From Chinchilla lanigera (lineage: Eukaryota; Chordata; Mammalia; Rodentia; Chinchillidae), in NCBI RefSeq assembly GCF_000276665.1, contig NW_004955470.1:5400231-5464230 (forward strand): DNA of 64,000 bases, written 5' to 3'. The notes beneath the pieces are model-generated. The model was not told where the DNA came from. It searched no databases and saw only the letters and a list, made by a program, of their open reading frames with translations. A program made the translations under genes and the position numbers. Shown here piece after piece: positions 56,501 through 60,854 of the stretch; the first letter of the stretch is position 1, and each line of letters begins with the position of its first letter.

Positions 56501-59500
56501 TCTATAAGTTCTTTCTGGCTTTTTCCAGTTTTTTAAAACTCCAATTTGACTTGTCTATAGTGTTTTTGAGTGTACCTCTTTGTACATCTTTTTTTTTGGT
56601 GGAGGCTTTACTTATACTACATTATACATACATAATTTACCATACCTATATTTTACCAGTTCAAGTCAAAGTATAGGAAATTTACCTCCCTTTATGTCCC
56701 TTTTCCTATATTAATAAAATAATCATCTTGTTCTACAGGCAATCTGAGAAACACATTCAACTGCCAAACATAAATTTGAAAATTAAAAATAAATAAATGA
56801 CATGACATTCCATTGAATTTACCTATAGTTTTGCTCTCTATATGGTATACATTGTGCTTCTTTCCTTCTTCCTGTTCTAAAATTCCTTCCAATACCACTT
56901 TCTTTTTGGCTACAGAAATTCCTTTATCTATTCTTCTAGGATAGCTCTGCTAGCAACAAAGTCTTAGTTTTTCCTCACCTGGGAATGTTTTAATTTTCCT
57001 TTTTTCAAGGATACTTTTCCTTTATACAGAATATTGAGTTGACAGTTCTTTTTTCTAGAACTTGAAAGACAATACACTTCCCTTCTTACCTTCATGGTTT
57101 CAAATTTTTTAAATATGTAATCTTTTGAATTTTGTATTTCCCTACAGATAATGCATTGTTTCTCTCTGGAAGCTTTCAGGAATTGTTTTTCGTCCTTAGT
57201 TTTCCAAAGTTTGATTCCAAAGTGTCTTGGCATAGACTTGTCTGGGTGACTCCTGTTAGGTAGTCATTCACCTTTAATCTGTTTTATGTCTTTGGCACCC
57301 AGTTAGGAGAATTTTCAGCCATGATTTCTTAGAACATTTTCTCGGCCCACCCTCTCTTATATCTCTTTCTGGCACTCTGACAACTCAAACGTAAGGTCTT
57401 TTGTTATAGTTCCACCTGATCCAAGGCTCTTTTCCTATTTCTAAAATGTATTTTTCTTTCTGTTGTTCAGATTAGCTAACTCTATTTTTCTACTTTCACA
57501 TTCAATGATCCATTCCTCTCTCCACTGTTGTTGGAGAACACTGGGTTTTCAATTTCAGAAACCATATTTTAAAAACTTATTTATTGTGGTAAACTATATA
57601 AAAAATTTACCATTTAAATTATTTTTAAATATACAACTCAGCAGTATGCAATATATTCACAATGCTGTATAACCATCACCACTCTTCATTTCCAGAATTT
57701 TTGTTATTCCCCCGACAAAAAACTCTGTACCTATTAAAAAATAGCTCTGTCTCTATGAATTTGCCTATTCTAAGTATCAGCAGAATGAAACAATATTTTT
57801 TCTTTTATGTCTGGTTTATTTTACTTAGAGTAATGTTTTCCAAGTTTATTCATATTGTAGCATGTAGCCAAACTTAGTTTTAGGGAACAGAGTTTTATTT
57901 TTTCCCCAGGCTGACCTCAAACTCTTGGGCTCAATCAATCCTCTCCCCTTAGCATTCTATCTAGCTGAGACTACAAGTATGAGCTACCTGTCCTGGCTAG
58001 AATTTCATTTGTTTCTAAGGCTAAATAATACTCCATTGTAAGTTCATATGACATTTTGATTTGGTGCTACTGTTGTTCTGAGATAGTCTTATTACATTAC
58101 TCGGGCTGTGTTTAAATTCCTGGGCTCAAGTGATCCTCCTGCCTCAGCCTCTTGAGTAGCTGGGACTACAGGCCAGCACCACTGTGCAAGGTCATGCACT
58201 ATGTTTATTCATTCTTTTGTCAATGGCCATTTGGATTGTTTCCAACTTTGGGTTCCTGGAAATACTGGGGCTAAGAACATTTGTGTGTAAGTATCTGAGT
58301 CTCTGCTTTTAATTCTTTAGTGTATACTTATGGGTGGAACAGCTGAATCATATGGTTATCTATCACATACAGTTTTCCACTGTGCCTGCACCATCTTACA
58401 TTCCCACAAGCAATGTGAAAGTGTTCTACTTTCTTCAAATCATCACCAACGCTTGTTATTTTCTGTAATATTGACCCAGCCATCCTAATGGGTATGAAGT
58501 GGTACCTCACAGTGGTTTTGATGTGCATTTCCTTAATGACTGACGATGCTGAGTGTCTTTACACAGACATATTAACAACCTGTATATCTTTTTTGGAGCA
58601 ACATTCATTTAAGTCCTTTATCTTTTTTTTTTTTTTTTTTCAGTGTTGGGGTTCTACCTAGAATCTAACATATCATCCTTTTGCCTATTTTTGAACTGGA
58701 AGGTTCTATTTTGCTTTGCTTGAGTGGTACTTCTTTATCTATCCTAGACGCTAAGCTTTTATCAGATACACAATTTAATTTTTTTTTGTCCTGTCTATAC
58801 TTTTTAACACTTTTTTTAAAAAAAAAACAAGTTTTAGGTTTACAGAAAAATTAATCAGAAATTCGAATTCTCACACACCCCTCCCACCTCCTCCCCCTGA
58901 CAGTGTTTCCTATTATTTATATCTTATATTGGTGTGGTATATTTGTTAAAATTCATGAACTGAAGCTAGACAGTGGTGTATGCCTGAGAGTGGGCAGGGG
59001 AAGCTGCTCAGTGCAAAGCTCTTGGGTTCAATTCCCACTACCACAAAACAATAAATAAATAAAAATTTAAAAATTAATGAACCAATATTGATATCTTATT
59101 AACTAAGGTCACCAGGACTTACTCTAGGTGTTGCCCATTCAGTGGGTTTTAATGTAGGATGACATGTAGCCACCATCACTATATAATACAGAACAGTTTC
59201 ACTGCCCTAAACACTCTCATGTACCACCTATTCAACACCCCCCACCAAATCCCTGGTAACCAATACTCCTTTTTCAGTCTATACAGTTCATCTTCAGAAT
59301 GTCATATGAATATAATCACAGTTTGTAGTATTTTCAGATTTTCTTTCACCTTGCAATATTCCTTCAAGTTTCCTCCATGCCTTCTCAAGGCTTGATACAC
59401 AGTTCTTTTTTTTTTTTTTTTATTACTGAGTACTATCCTACTGTATCTATATATTGCAGTTGGGTCACTTTTTAGCTAATAAAGGCCATCTTGATTGATT

Positions 59501-60854
59501 CTAGGTTTGGGCAATTATAATTAAGGCTGACATAAACATTTGTGTGTAGATTTTTCTAGGGCCAGTTTTCATACAGTTTGGTTTTCCTTTGTAACTTTTA
59601 TTCTCAACTGAGACTTTATATTTTTTTTATTAGTTTCAAGTGGGCTCATACCTGCTTGTTGAGCACTTACATGGGTGCTTTAAAAACCTTGACAGAATAT
59701 TACAATTATGGTGCATTTCAGTTTTTGCTTCCCCTGACTTTTCTCAGATATTCCTGATTCGTACGAGGATGAGTGAATCTCTTTTACTGAGATACGGTAT
59801 TATAACACTCTGGATCCGAGGTTCTGATAGGTCTCCTATAACATTGCTGCTGCTACAAAAGGGTGACACTGTCTCATTGCTGCTACATGGGTTGGAATTT
59901 CAGTTTCTCCACTCGGCCTTCACTGACACCTGAGGAGGGCAGGCTCTTTGTTACTGGGAGACAGGGGTGGGTGTGCAGGCTGTCCTTTTTCTAGTCTTCT
60001 GGCTAGGGTGGGATGTCTTCTAGGGTCTTTTTTTGGCTGTACCCACTGTCATATTTCCTGGTGCCGGTTATTCTAGCACTCTAGGATATATGGAGAAAAA
60101 GAAAATACAGGAACTCAACTAACAAGTTCTTTGTGTCTTGAGGTCCCTAACTAGTTTTCCTCTTTCTATCTACCTTTCTTAAGTTGTTTTATATCTACAT
60201 TCTTCAGAGTTTCTAGCTGTATTTAATAGGAAGAATAGGAAGAAGAAGTCTACTCTGTCTCCTCAGAAGTGCCTTTTAATAGCATTTTTTAAATAGCTAT
60301 ACCATATACTAGACACCAAGAGAACAGAACCAGTACTAAACTTGCAGTTCAGAGGATTGGGTTCAAATCATGGCTAACTTGAGAGTTCAGGGCAATCAGC
60401 TCTTATTTGAATGTTATAATTATTTAACCACTTTGAACTTCAGTTCCCATCTATATAAATGAAAATAACATCACTAGTTCACAAGTTGAAAATGATTAAG
60501 TAGGATTATGTACTTTAAAGCAACTTATACAACATTGGCAGTTGTAATTACTACCTCTGAATCCATGGGTATCAGAATGGCTAAGGTAAAATTAAATGAT
60601 TTTTAGACCCATTAGATTTCAATAGGCTGTGAATCAGTAATTATTTATTCTCTACCTCCTTGTTTTAAAGTAGGTCCCCACCCCAAATTAACTCAAGAGA
60701 AATACATATGTAAGCTAAAAGTAACCTGTAATTTCAGTGTAGAGATAAATTTATCTTGGTTTTTCACTTCTTGTTCTAGCTGGCGAGTATCCTGGTTTTT
60801 TTCAGCTTCAGAAACTGGAGTCCCTAGATCAGAATGATGTTCTTTGGTGGTGAC
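1017..60854 (-). CDS. TSGA10: TSGA10, 14 internal coding exons (partial gene)
   Basis: Spliced product: 60726-60854, 46496-46711, 38653-38718, 37414-37581, 35790-35948, 33586-33756, 33419-33496, 32438-32589, 16049-16164, 12946-13100, 9470-9525, 8178-8346, 4523-4633, 1017-1202, all read on the minus strand. The join is a continuous frame of 644 codons, rich in Glu, Lys, Leu and Gln, as expected of a coiled coil. Recognised human TSGA10 landmarks include [49 protein letters not shown] and [12 protein letters not shown]. Known of the family: TSGA10 is a testis-enriched cytoskeletal protein of the sperm tail and centrosome, a paralogue of CEP135, reported to bind HIF1A; human mutations cause acephalic spermatozoa. 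The first coding exon and the C-terminal part (next expected residues HLNAER) lie outside the window. Every exon is open and every splice site is GT/AG, so it looks functional. Confidence 0.95.
1203..4083. other. intron E13-E14, mostly unassigned
   Basis: No exon or named repeat was seen from 1203 to 4083. Open stretches on both strands around 2419-2815 and 3544-3959 have no recognisable domain, start context or homologue and are treated as chance. Confidence 0.5.
4084..4468 (+). mobile_element. MaLR-like solo LTR
   Basis: One of eight related LTR-like copies in the window. Diagnostic parts are the 3' block with a tggagccagtcaactatgga-type motif, then gtgaaccaaaataat, then a gtgtctcagcaa...gtaactaag end. 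A copy at 61596 continues into MaLR-like internal sequence, which is why I place the family in ERVL-MaLR. Ancient retrovirus-like relic, no coding capacity. Confidence 0.6.
4495..4518. repeat. (TA)n microsatellite
   Basis: Alternating TA with one CA interruption. It starts about five bases inside the intron after the E13 donor. Confidence 0.9.
4523..4633 (-). CDS. TSGA10: TSGA10 exon E13
   Basis: 111 nt, phase 0, 37 codons from [20 protein letters not shown] to KLKNILKSE. The acceptor is tttttccatag. The donor GAA/gtacgt runs straight into a TA-rich microsatellite. Confidence 0.96.
5735..6345. mobile_element. fold-back mariner relic
   Basis: Two copies of a mariner transposase 3' end lie in inverted orientation. 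The left copy reads on the minus strand (about 6110 to 5735) with decayed mariner-like sequence including LKGKHFE and [10 protein letters not shown]. The right copy reads on the plus strand from about 6205, with [16 protein letters not shown] and SEEEYFE interrupted by stops. An exact 18-nt inverted match sits at 5949-5966 and 6222-6239. An ID SINE was later inserted in the left arm. Non-functional. Confidence 0.6.
5830..5941 (-). mobile_element. ID SINE
   Basis: Full tRNA-derived body with A and B boxes and a poly(A) tail read on the minus strand, flanked by a 14-bp target-site duplication (5816-5829 and 5942-5955). The insertion lies in the mariner relic. Confidence 0.93.
6830..7030 (-). 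mobile_element. old L1 3' region (L1M-like)
   Basis: Resembles the antisense of an L1M 3' end (gagagcccccatacat and following) and shares that character with 58820-59300. Highly diverged; the family name is uncertain. Confidence 0.4.
7031..8177. other. intron E12-E13, unassigned part
   Basis: AT-rich sequence with no exon or named repeat that I can support. Confidence 0.5.
8178..8346 (-). CDS. TSGA10: TSGA10 exon E12
   Basis: 169 nt. One base completes Arg, then [40 protein letters not shown] and [16 protein letters not shown]. The acceptor is tgtggaatag and the donor CAG/gtacac. Relative to human it differs by conservative changes (C to S, V to I, A to G). Confidence 0.96.
8600..9050. other. 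old C/T-rich repeat-like stretch
   Basis: Sequence character resembles an ancient interspersed repeat (possibly L2 interior), but I cannot assign it. A 97-codon opening on the plus strand has no recognisable content. Confidence 0.3.
9054..9079. repeat. (CA)n microsatellite
   Basis: Runs of CA with two TA interruptions. Confidence 0.9.
9385..9465 (+). mobile_element. L2/MIR 3' tail next to exon E11
   Basis: agtgctcaaatatttgttga at 9441-9460 is the typical L2/MIR end (agtaggtgctcaataaatatttgttgaatg type). It stops a few bases before the E11 donor boundary at 9469/9470. Confidence 0.6.
9470..9525 (-). CDS. TSGA10: TSGA10 exon E11
   Basis: 56 nt encoding [18 protein letters not shown] plus two bases of Arg. 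The acceptor is acttttcaag and the donor AG/gtaagg. It is the smallest exon here and was found from the flanking TSGA10 sequence. The intron just past the donor is the tail of an old L2/MIR copy. Confidence 0.95.
9526..12359. other. intron E10-E11, mostly unassigned
   Basis: No exon seen. Openings at 12032-12355 on the plus strand look like chance or old-repeat sequence. Confidence 0.45.
12360..12600 (+). mobile_element. L2-like 3' end
   Basis: Includes atctggcacatgtcaaaaaa followed by a gaatggatgg-type end, as in L2 3' ends (cctggcacatagtagg...gaatgaatga). Diverged. Confidence 0.5.
12946..13100 (-). CDS. TSGA10: TSGA10 exon E10
   Basis: 155 nt, ending in phase 0. It encodes (D)[17 protein letters not shown], then [17 protein letters not shown] and [17 protein letters not shown]. 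The human protein has GTLNDLAKEK where this one has [10 protein letters not shown]. The acceptor is gcatttag and the donor AAA/gtatgt. Confidence 0.96.
13275..13370 (+). mobile_element. ID SINE
   Basis: tRNA-derived body with an (AAAT)n tail. The 12-bp duplication aactgtgatgaa lies at 13263-13274 and 13371-13382. Confidence 0.93.
13880..14071. mobile_element. MER5-like hAT-Charlie MITE
   Basis: Terminal inverted repeats start cagtggtttcaaa on the left and end gagaaccactg on the right. The interior holds atcatcagcatcacctggga-type MER5 sequence. About 190 bp and non-autonomous. Confidence 0.7.
14085..14205. mobile_element. second MER5-like fragment
   Basis: Contains tatcagaatcacctacgga and aactctgactccagtaatct, as in MER5A/B. 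It lies next to the copy at 13880-14071. One end is decayed. Confidence 0.5.
14678..14793 (-). mobile_element. B1 SINE
   Basis: Antisense B1: tcaggctggcctcaaactca, tctgcctcag, attacaggcg and ccaccacgcctggc in order. 7SL RNA-derived. Confidence 0.85.
15223..15396 (+). mobile_element. B1 SINE
   Basis: Near-consensus B1 beginning gctgggtgtggtggtgcacg, with B box and an A-rich tail of AAAT units. The 14-bp duplication aaaataggctcttt lies at 15209-15222 and 15397-15410. An ID copy used the same site afterwards. Confidence 0.93.
15413..15510 (+). mobile_element. ID SINE at the B1 target duplication
   Basis: ID body followed by an A-rich tail. Its 16-bp duplication (15397-15412 and 15511-15526) extends the right duplication of the neighbouring B1. 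Confidence 0.93.
16049..16164 (-). CDS. TSGA10: TSGA10 exon E9
   Basis: 116 nt. The first base completes the Arg codon begun in E8 and the last base opens the Asp codon finished in E10. It encodes [20 protein letters not shown] and [18 protein letters not shown]. The acceptor is tatttgcag and the donor G/gtgagt. Confidence 0.96.
16165..16659. other. start of intron E8-E9, unassigned
   Basis: AT-rich intronic sequence upstream of E9 with nothing I can name. Confidence 0.5.
16660..17275 (+). mobile_element. L1 ORF2 C-terminus and 3' UTR, with gap
   Basis: The left part encodes the L1 ORF2 C-terminal motif [20 protein letters not shown], then [10 protein letters not shown]. It is cut by the assembly gap. 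The right part is the same 3' UTR as at 1-235, ending in an A-rich tail near 17270. Confidence 0.8.
16802..17066. other. assembly gap (265 N)
   Basis: A run of N, flanked on both sides by parts of one L1 element. ORFs crossing it are artefacts. Confidence 0.99.
17276..18037. other. intronic, unassigned
   Basis: No exon or repeat recognised between the L1 end and the ID SINE. Confidence 0.45.
18047..18140 (+). mobile_element. ID SINE
   Basis: ID body with poly(A). A short duplication atcaaaga lies at 18038-18045 and 18141-18148. Confidence 0.88.
18230..18281 (+). repeat. interstitial telomeric repeat (TTAGGG)n
   Basis: Eight hexamers plus four bases in register. Two are variant units (TTAAGG and TTAGAG) and the other six are TTAGGG. 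It directly abuts L1 ORF2 sequence at 18284. Confidence 0.97.
18979..19125 (+). mobile_element. B1 SINE inside L1
   Basis: ggcgtggtggtgcacacctg through gtaagaccctatct. Similar bases flank it (accctacaaa and accctaccaaa). Confidence 0.9.
19958..20070. repeat. (GA)n and (GGGA)n microsatellite
   Basis: About 22 GA units followed by GGGA/GGAA-type units. It lies within the L1 reading region and breaks it. Confidence 0.95.
20883..21003 (+). mobile_element. ID SINE
   Basis: Near-consensus ID (ctggggatttagctcagcag) with a long A-rich tail. The 12-bp duplication taaatttttgtt lies at 20871-20882 and 21004-21015. Confidence 0.93.
21060..23780 (+). mobile_element. old L1M, 5' part and ORF2 to 3' region
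   Basis: 21380-21480 resembles the region before L1M ORF1 (cagtagactgaacatagcca and the following text). 21780-22560 and 22770-23100 resemble the ORF2 end and 3' region (ggtacaaagccacggatgaa and next). Heavily decayed, probably more than one fragment. Interrupted by a short insertion at 22644-22750. Confidence 0.6.
22644..22750 (+). mobile_element. short retrocopy of an LTR-derived RNA
   Basis: 107 nt starting gggcaacccattcagga and ending in an AAAT-type tail. A perfect 15-bp duplication (22629-22643 and 22751-22765) flanks it. The body resembles 41268-41352 and 42155-42230, which I read as the 3' part of an ERV-like LTR. Confidence 0.6.
23793..23898 (+). mobile_element. B1-like SINE, degenerate
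   Basis: ccgggtatggtgacatacac, actcaggaggctgaggcaag and cctgtctcaaaat in order, directly followed by a second B1. Confidence 0.7.
23899..24044 (+). mobile_element. B1 SINE
   Basis: agccaggtgtggcagctcac through acttgtctcaaaaaag. A decayed ID-like piece follows at 24066-24117, then a CA-rich run at 24118-24168. Confidence 0.85.
24300..25765 (+). mobile_element. old L1M ORF2/3' fragment with LTR insertion
   Basis: 24600-24660 (ctgctacagtaaccaaaaca) and 25000-25760 (tgggtgaagagattgcacag, tatcacttcacacctgttag and others) are L1 ORF2 end/3' motifs in the same direction. The MaLR-like LTR at 24672-24993 splits them. Confidence 0.65.
24672..24993 (+). mobile_element. MaLR-like solo LTR inside L1
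   Basis: Closest relative in the window is 44489-44876 (both start taatggttgatacattgtgt). Contains gagctaaataaacctctcc and ends in caaccaagaca. Confidence 0.65.
25844..25946 (-). mobile_element. ID SINE
   Basis: Near-consensus ID with poly(A) on the minus strand. The 16-bp duplication at 25828-25843 and 25947-25962 contains a perfect 14-nt palindrome (tagatagctatcta). Confidence 0.94.
27400..27544 (-). mobile_element. B1 SINE
   Basis: Antisense B1: cagggtcttgctatgtatgt, cctcctgcctcagcctcctg, then aggattataggtatgg. Confidence 0.85.
28191..28252. repeat. (TC)n/(TA)n simple repeat
   Basis: TC-rich run followed by two TA runs. Confidence 0.85.
28301..30600 (+). mobile_element. stack of old L1 3' ends
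   Basis: At least three successive segments carry the same L1 ORF2-end/3' UTR landmarks: 28310-28760, 28980-29400 and 30340-30590. Examples are gtccatcagtggatgaatga and tcaacggaatattatttagt. They are diverged from one another, so they are separate insertions or an old duplication. Confidence 0.6.
30840..30930 (+). mobile_element. ID SINE
   Basis: ID body and poly(A). The 11-bp duplication agaatgattta lies at 30829-30839 and 30931-30941. Confidence 0.92.
31218..31392 (+). mobile_element. decayed B1 followed by ID-like piece
   Basis: ttcctgtaatcccagcattc to gactctgactcaaaa is B1. Then aggtcctgggttcaatatcc and cagtaccacaaaa is the 3' half of an ID. Confidence 0.65.
31520..31616 (+). mobile_element. 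ID SINE
   Basis: ID body with an (AAAAC)n tail. The perfect 15-bp duplication lies at 31505-31519 and 31617-31631. Confidence 0.94.
31800..31961 (-). mobile_element. B1 SINE
   Basis: Antisense B1 with a long T run (tail). The duplication tactatgac plus T's lies at 31783 and 31962. Confidence 0.9.
31971..32053 (-). mobile_element. ID SINE beside B1
   Basis: Antisense ID (ggtatcaggaattgaactca, tgcacttgccaggcaggcgc) with a T run. It sits in the duplicated T-rich target of the B1 before it. Confidence 0.85.
32438..32589 (-). CDS. TSGA10: TSGA10 exon E8
   Basis: 152 nt, ending after two bases of an Arg codon (phase 2 donor). It encodes [20 protein letters not shown] through [10 protein letters not shown](R). 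The acceptor is acttgtatag and the donor AG/gtaaat. It matches human TSGA10 nearly residue for residue. The next intron is 16.3 kb long. Confidence 0.96.
32590..33418. other. intron E7-E8, nothing recognised
   Basis: 829 nt of AT-rich intron without a nameable repeat. Confidence 0.5.
33419..33496 (-). CDS. TSGA10: TSGA10 exon E7
   Basis: 78 nt, phase 0, 26 codons: [20 protein letters not shown] followed by ECTVHN, as in human TSGA10. The acceptor is ttttaaacag and the donor AAT/gtaaaa. It is separated from E6 by the shortest intron in the window. Confidence 0.95.
33586..33756 (-). CDS. TSGA10: TSGA10 exon E6
   Basis: 171 nt, phase 0, 57 codons from [20 protein letters not shown] to SLRERLK. 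It encodes the TSGA10 signature [20 protein letters not shown]. The acceptor is aaataacag. The donor AAG/gtttgc is weak (T at +3) and opens an intron of only 89 nt (33497-33585), which would bring a stop if retained. Confidence 0.96.
33757..35070. other. intron E5-E6, unassigned part
   Basis: 34100-35060 is C/T-rich and looks like an ancient interspersed repeat that I cannot name. No exon seen. Confidence 0.4.
35071..35227 (-). mobile_element. B1 SINE
   Basis: Antisense B1 after a T run: gacagggtcttgctgtacag, cctgcctcagcctcctgagt, gaccacacccagc. A short duplication of aatgact flanks it. Confidence 0.9.
35790..35948 (-). CDS. TSGA10: TSGA10 exon E5
   Basis: 159 nt, phase 0, 53 codons from [10 protein letters not shown] to FLLYEQ. 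The acceptor is ataattgtag and the donor CAG/gtaaat. It contains [20 protein letters not shown], essentially identical to human TSGA10; the few changes seen (K to S, K to T, I to T) are conservative in a coiled coil. Confidence 0.96.
36328..36700 (+). mobile_element. MaLR-like solo LTR
   Basis: Same family as 4084-4468: gttatggtttagatctagat start, gaggtgggtcactgg, tgccttggagccagccaacc, gtgtctcagtgaaaaagaaa end. Confidence 0.65.
36701..37413. other. intron E4-E5 remainder
   Basis: 36880-37250 resembles antisense L1 3' sequence (tccatctatttacctgcaaa). No exon recognised. Confidence 0.4.
37414..37581 (-). CDS. TSGA10: TSGA10 exon E4, holds the usual start codon
   Basis: 168 nt, phase 0, 56 codons. 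The acceptor is ctccttggcaag and the donor CGG/gtaagt. The exon reads through [20 protein letters not shown] into [20 protein letters not shown]. The Met at 37462-37464 is the equivalent of the human TSGA10 start (human [14 protein letters not shown]). The 39 codons before it are open and match CEP135 (SPSRLDTFLKGIEEERDYYK, from memory). The basic Arg/Ser-Pro stretch after the Met is a TSGA10 hallmark. Confidence 0.93.
38142..38302 (-). mobile_element. B1 SINE
   Basis: Antisense B1 after (TTG)n. A duplication of taaggttaaa flanks it (about 38132 and 38300). Confidence 0.9.
38550..38580. repeat. (CA)n microsatellite
   Basis: About 15 CA units, some 70 bases past the E3 donor within the intron. 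Confidence 0.95.
38653..38718 (-). CDS. TSGA10: TSGA10 exon E3 (N-terminal extension)
   Basis: 66 nt, phase 0, 22 codons (starts IELIYQQNN, ends DTIKRLKS). The splice sites are strong: acceptor ctcatttttcag and donor TCT/gtaagt. LEDTIKRLK resembles LEETMAKLQ of CEP135 at the matching position. It is too short to stand out as an ORF; the call rests on its splice sites, phase and paralogue match. Confidence 0.75.
39052..39147 (-). mobile_element. ID SINE
   Basis: Antisense near-consensus ID. The duplication aagaatggct lies at 39042-39051 and 39148-39157. Confidence 0.93.
39803..39842 (+). pseudogene. U6 snRNA 5' fragment
   Basis: gtgcttacttcagcagcaca is the start of U6 snRNA (gtgctcgcttcggcagcaca) with three changes. 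The match continues as tata then taaaa for about 40 nt, then stops. It lacks the Sm/Lsm and catalytic parts, so it is a dead fragment. Confidence 0.8.
39901..39995 (+). mobile_element. ID SINE
   Basis: Consensus-like ID (ggggctggggatttagctca), A-rich tail, duplication of aaaaagata (39892-39900 and about 39996-40004). Confidence 0.94.
40070..40201 (-). mobile_element. B1 SINE
   Basis: Antisense B1 without a clear T run. A decayed ID-like body on the minus strand follows at 40250-40327 (aggcaagcattctaccacta). Confidence 0.8.
40352..40462 (+). mobile_element. B1-like SINE, degenerate
   Basis: gctgggtggggtgggacaca, ctcagctacttgaaaggctg and gcaagaccatatatcaaaat, then a decayed ID 3' half to 40520. 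Confidence 0.65.
40600..41110 (-). mobile_element. L2 fragment(s)
   Basis: Reads like antisense L2: gagcactcatgtatctgttc, gtgaacaaaacaggtaaaga, gaggtgaccgttgagcaaag, ccaggcaaaagctgcagc. The start of the pattern repeats at about 40600 and 40780, so two copies may be present. Confidence 0.65.
41230..42260 (+). mobile_element. ERV-like remnant (LTR end, leader, second LTR end)
   Basis: Two related blocks (41268-41352 and 42155-42230) share ggcaacccac, ctgtccc and cagaag-type sequence, as in the R-U5 part of an LTR. After the first, gtatcatttggaggtctccc resembles an LTR end followed by a primer-binding-site-like stretch. The 0.6 kb between shows no coding sequence that I recognise. Old and internally deleted; class I assignment is tentative. 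Confidence 0.4.
42433..42552 (+). mobile_element. B1 SINE
   Basis: agcagggcatggtggagcac through gcaagaccctgtctcaaaaa. Confidence 0.85.
42795..43132 (+). mobile_element. MLT1-like LTR
   Basis: The 3' part tgaaacctgagctgtaaata and tgtttgaagctattaagatt...cacagcaatagataata matches the typical MLT1 end. It lies just before another MaLR-like LTR. Confidence 0.55.
43232..43548 (+). mobile_element. MaLR-like solo LTR
   Basis: Starts gtggagtgtcaacatgacca. Contains gagccagccaaccagagtct, gatgagccaag and a gtgggtgtcagatattgtat-type end. It is the least CpG-depleted copy of the family here. Confidence 0.65.
43600..44488. other. intronic, unassigned
   Basis: No exon or named repeat. Old interspersed sequence is possible at 43860-44090. 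Confidence 0.4.
44489..44876 (+). mobile_element. MaLR-like solo LTR
   Basis: Close relative of 24672-24993, with an extra middle block. Ends ggcaatgagaaaaaagtaac then taagacag. Confidence 0.65.
44877..45875. other. intronic, AT-rich, unassigned
   Basis: Nothing recognisable apart from AT-rich sequence. Confidence 0.45.
45891..45988 (+). mobile_element. ID SINE
   Basis: Near-consensus ID. The perfect 15-bp duplication lies at 45876-45890 and 45989-46003, so it is a young copy. Confidence 0.95.
46214..46300 (+). pseudogene. 5S rRNA pseudogene, 3'-truncated
   Basis: gcctacagccataccgccct, gaacacgctggatctc, tctgatctccgaagctaaac, agggtcaggcctggttagca and cttggatg follow 5S rRNA in order over about 86 of 121 nt. 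There are scattered changes, mostly at CpG sites. The A box and intermediate element are there, but the last third is missing. A-rich sequence follows. Similar bases (gaaaactttttg and aaaaactttttg) occur at about 46138 and 46301. Confidence 0.9.
46496..46711 (-). CDS. TSGA10: TSGA10 exon E2 (N-terminal extension)
   Basis: 216 nt, phase 0, 72 codons. The acceptor is ttgtaacag and the donor AAG/gtactg. It encodes an uninterrupted acidic coiled coil including [20 protein letters not shown] and [11 protein letters not shown]. These closely match the CEP135 segment LCQELTEIDQLAQQLE and ETADKELGEAK, recalled from memory. It is upstream of the usual TSGA10 ATG. The similarity to the paralogue over the whole exon argues strongly that it is translated. 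Confidence 0.85.
46712..48255. other. intron E1-E2, first part
   Basis: A decayed ID-like body on the minus strand lies at 46927-46996 (ggtcttgtgcatgctggaca). The rest has no nameable feature. Confidence 0.5.
48260..48639. mobile_element. mariner-type MITE
   Basis: The left end cagagtatgccaaaaaatgt plus atacacactt and the reverse complement of the right end (cagtgtctgtcaaaaaaatt plus tatacacactt) form inverted repeats of about 31 bp. TA flanks both sides (48258-48259 and 48640-48641). At 380 bp it is too short for a transposase. Tc1/mariner superfamily by ends and TA target. Confidence 0.8.
51232..51390 (-). mobile_element. decayed ID-like piece plus B1
   Basis: gggaattgaacccaggactt (ID-like, minus), then tggtcctcctgcctcagact and gtgctgggactacaagtatg (B1-like, minus). 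Confidence 0.65.
52431..52727 (-). mobile_element. two adjacent antisense B1 SINEs
   Basis: Copy one, 52431-52575: gagacagggtctcactatgc to actacacctgg. Copy two, 52580-52727: gagacaggatctcactatgt to ccatgcccagc. Each follows a T run. Confidence 0.85.
54401..55374. other. purine-rich then GC-richer stretch, possibly L1 5' part
   Basis: 54560-54840 is A/G-rich. 54841-55370 has no exon and carries short internal similarities (ccaaaggccctc at 55178 and 55272). It may be the 5' part of the antisense L1; not assigned. Confidence 0.35.
55375..55803 (-). mobile_element. MaLR-like solo LTR, minus strand
   Basis: The reverse complement shows the family end: gccttggagccagccagcta, then gagcgaaaataaataaacc, then ccagcaatgagaaggtaact. 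Openings on both strands at 55480-55770 belong to the LTR. Confidence 0.65.
56260..59640 (-). mobile_element. antisense old L1M fragments
   Basis: 56940-57440 resembles antisense L1M 5' sequence (cagccatgatttcttagaac). 57560-57860, 58200-58560 and 58820-59560 resemble antisense L1M 3' regions (caatgctgtataaccatcac at 57660). B1/FLAM-like antisense pieces lie at 57895-57996 and 58085-58190. An ID-like 3' half lies at about 58970-59060. Confidence 0.6.
59680..60240 (-). mobile_element. antisense L1M 5' region
   Basis: ctcattgctgctacatgggt, ttcactgacacctgagg and gttactgggagacaggggtg resemble L1M 5' UTR sequence in reverse. Diverged. Confidence 0.4.
60345..60560 (+). mobile_element. MIR SINE
   Basis: Order of MIR landmarks: attgggttcaaatcatggct, ttatttaaccactttgaact, tcagttcccatctatataaa, gaaaataacatcactagttc. 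Ancient and about 210 nt. It lies 166 bases downstream of E1 in the sense of the gene. Confidence 0.8.
60726..60854 (-). CDS. TSGA10: TSGA10 exon E1 (N-terminal extension)
   Basis: 129 nt, phase 0 at both ends, 43 codons starting VTTKEHHSD and ending FISTLKLQ. The acceptor is tttccattag and the donor is CAG/gttact, a weak site with T at +3. The last residues align with the part of CEP135 just before its VDFLQQ segment (alignment from memory), and they run directly into E2. It lies upstream of the usual TSGA10 start, so it is either coding in a longer isoform or 5' UTR in the short one. No earlier exon was found up to 64000. Confidence 0.75.

Noticed and set aside
56269..56676. 135-codon plus-strand ORF with hydrophobic stretches
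   Set aside because: It lies in an antisense L1M area; the composition reflects T-rich sequence, not a membrane protein that I can recognise.
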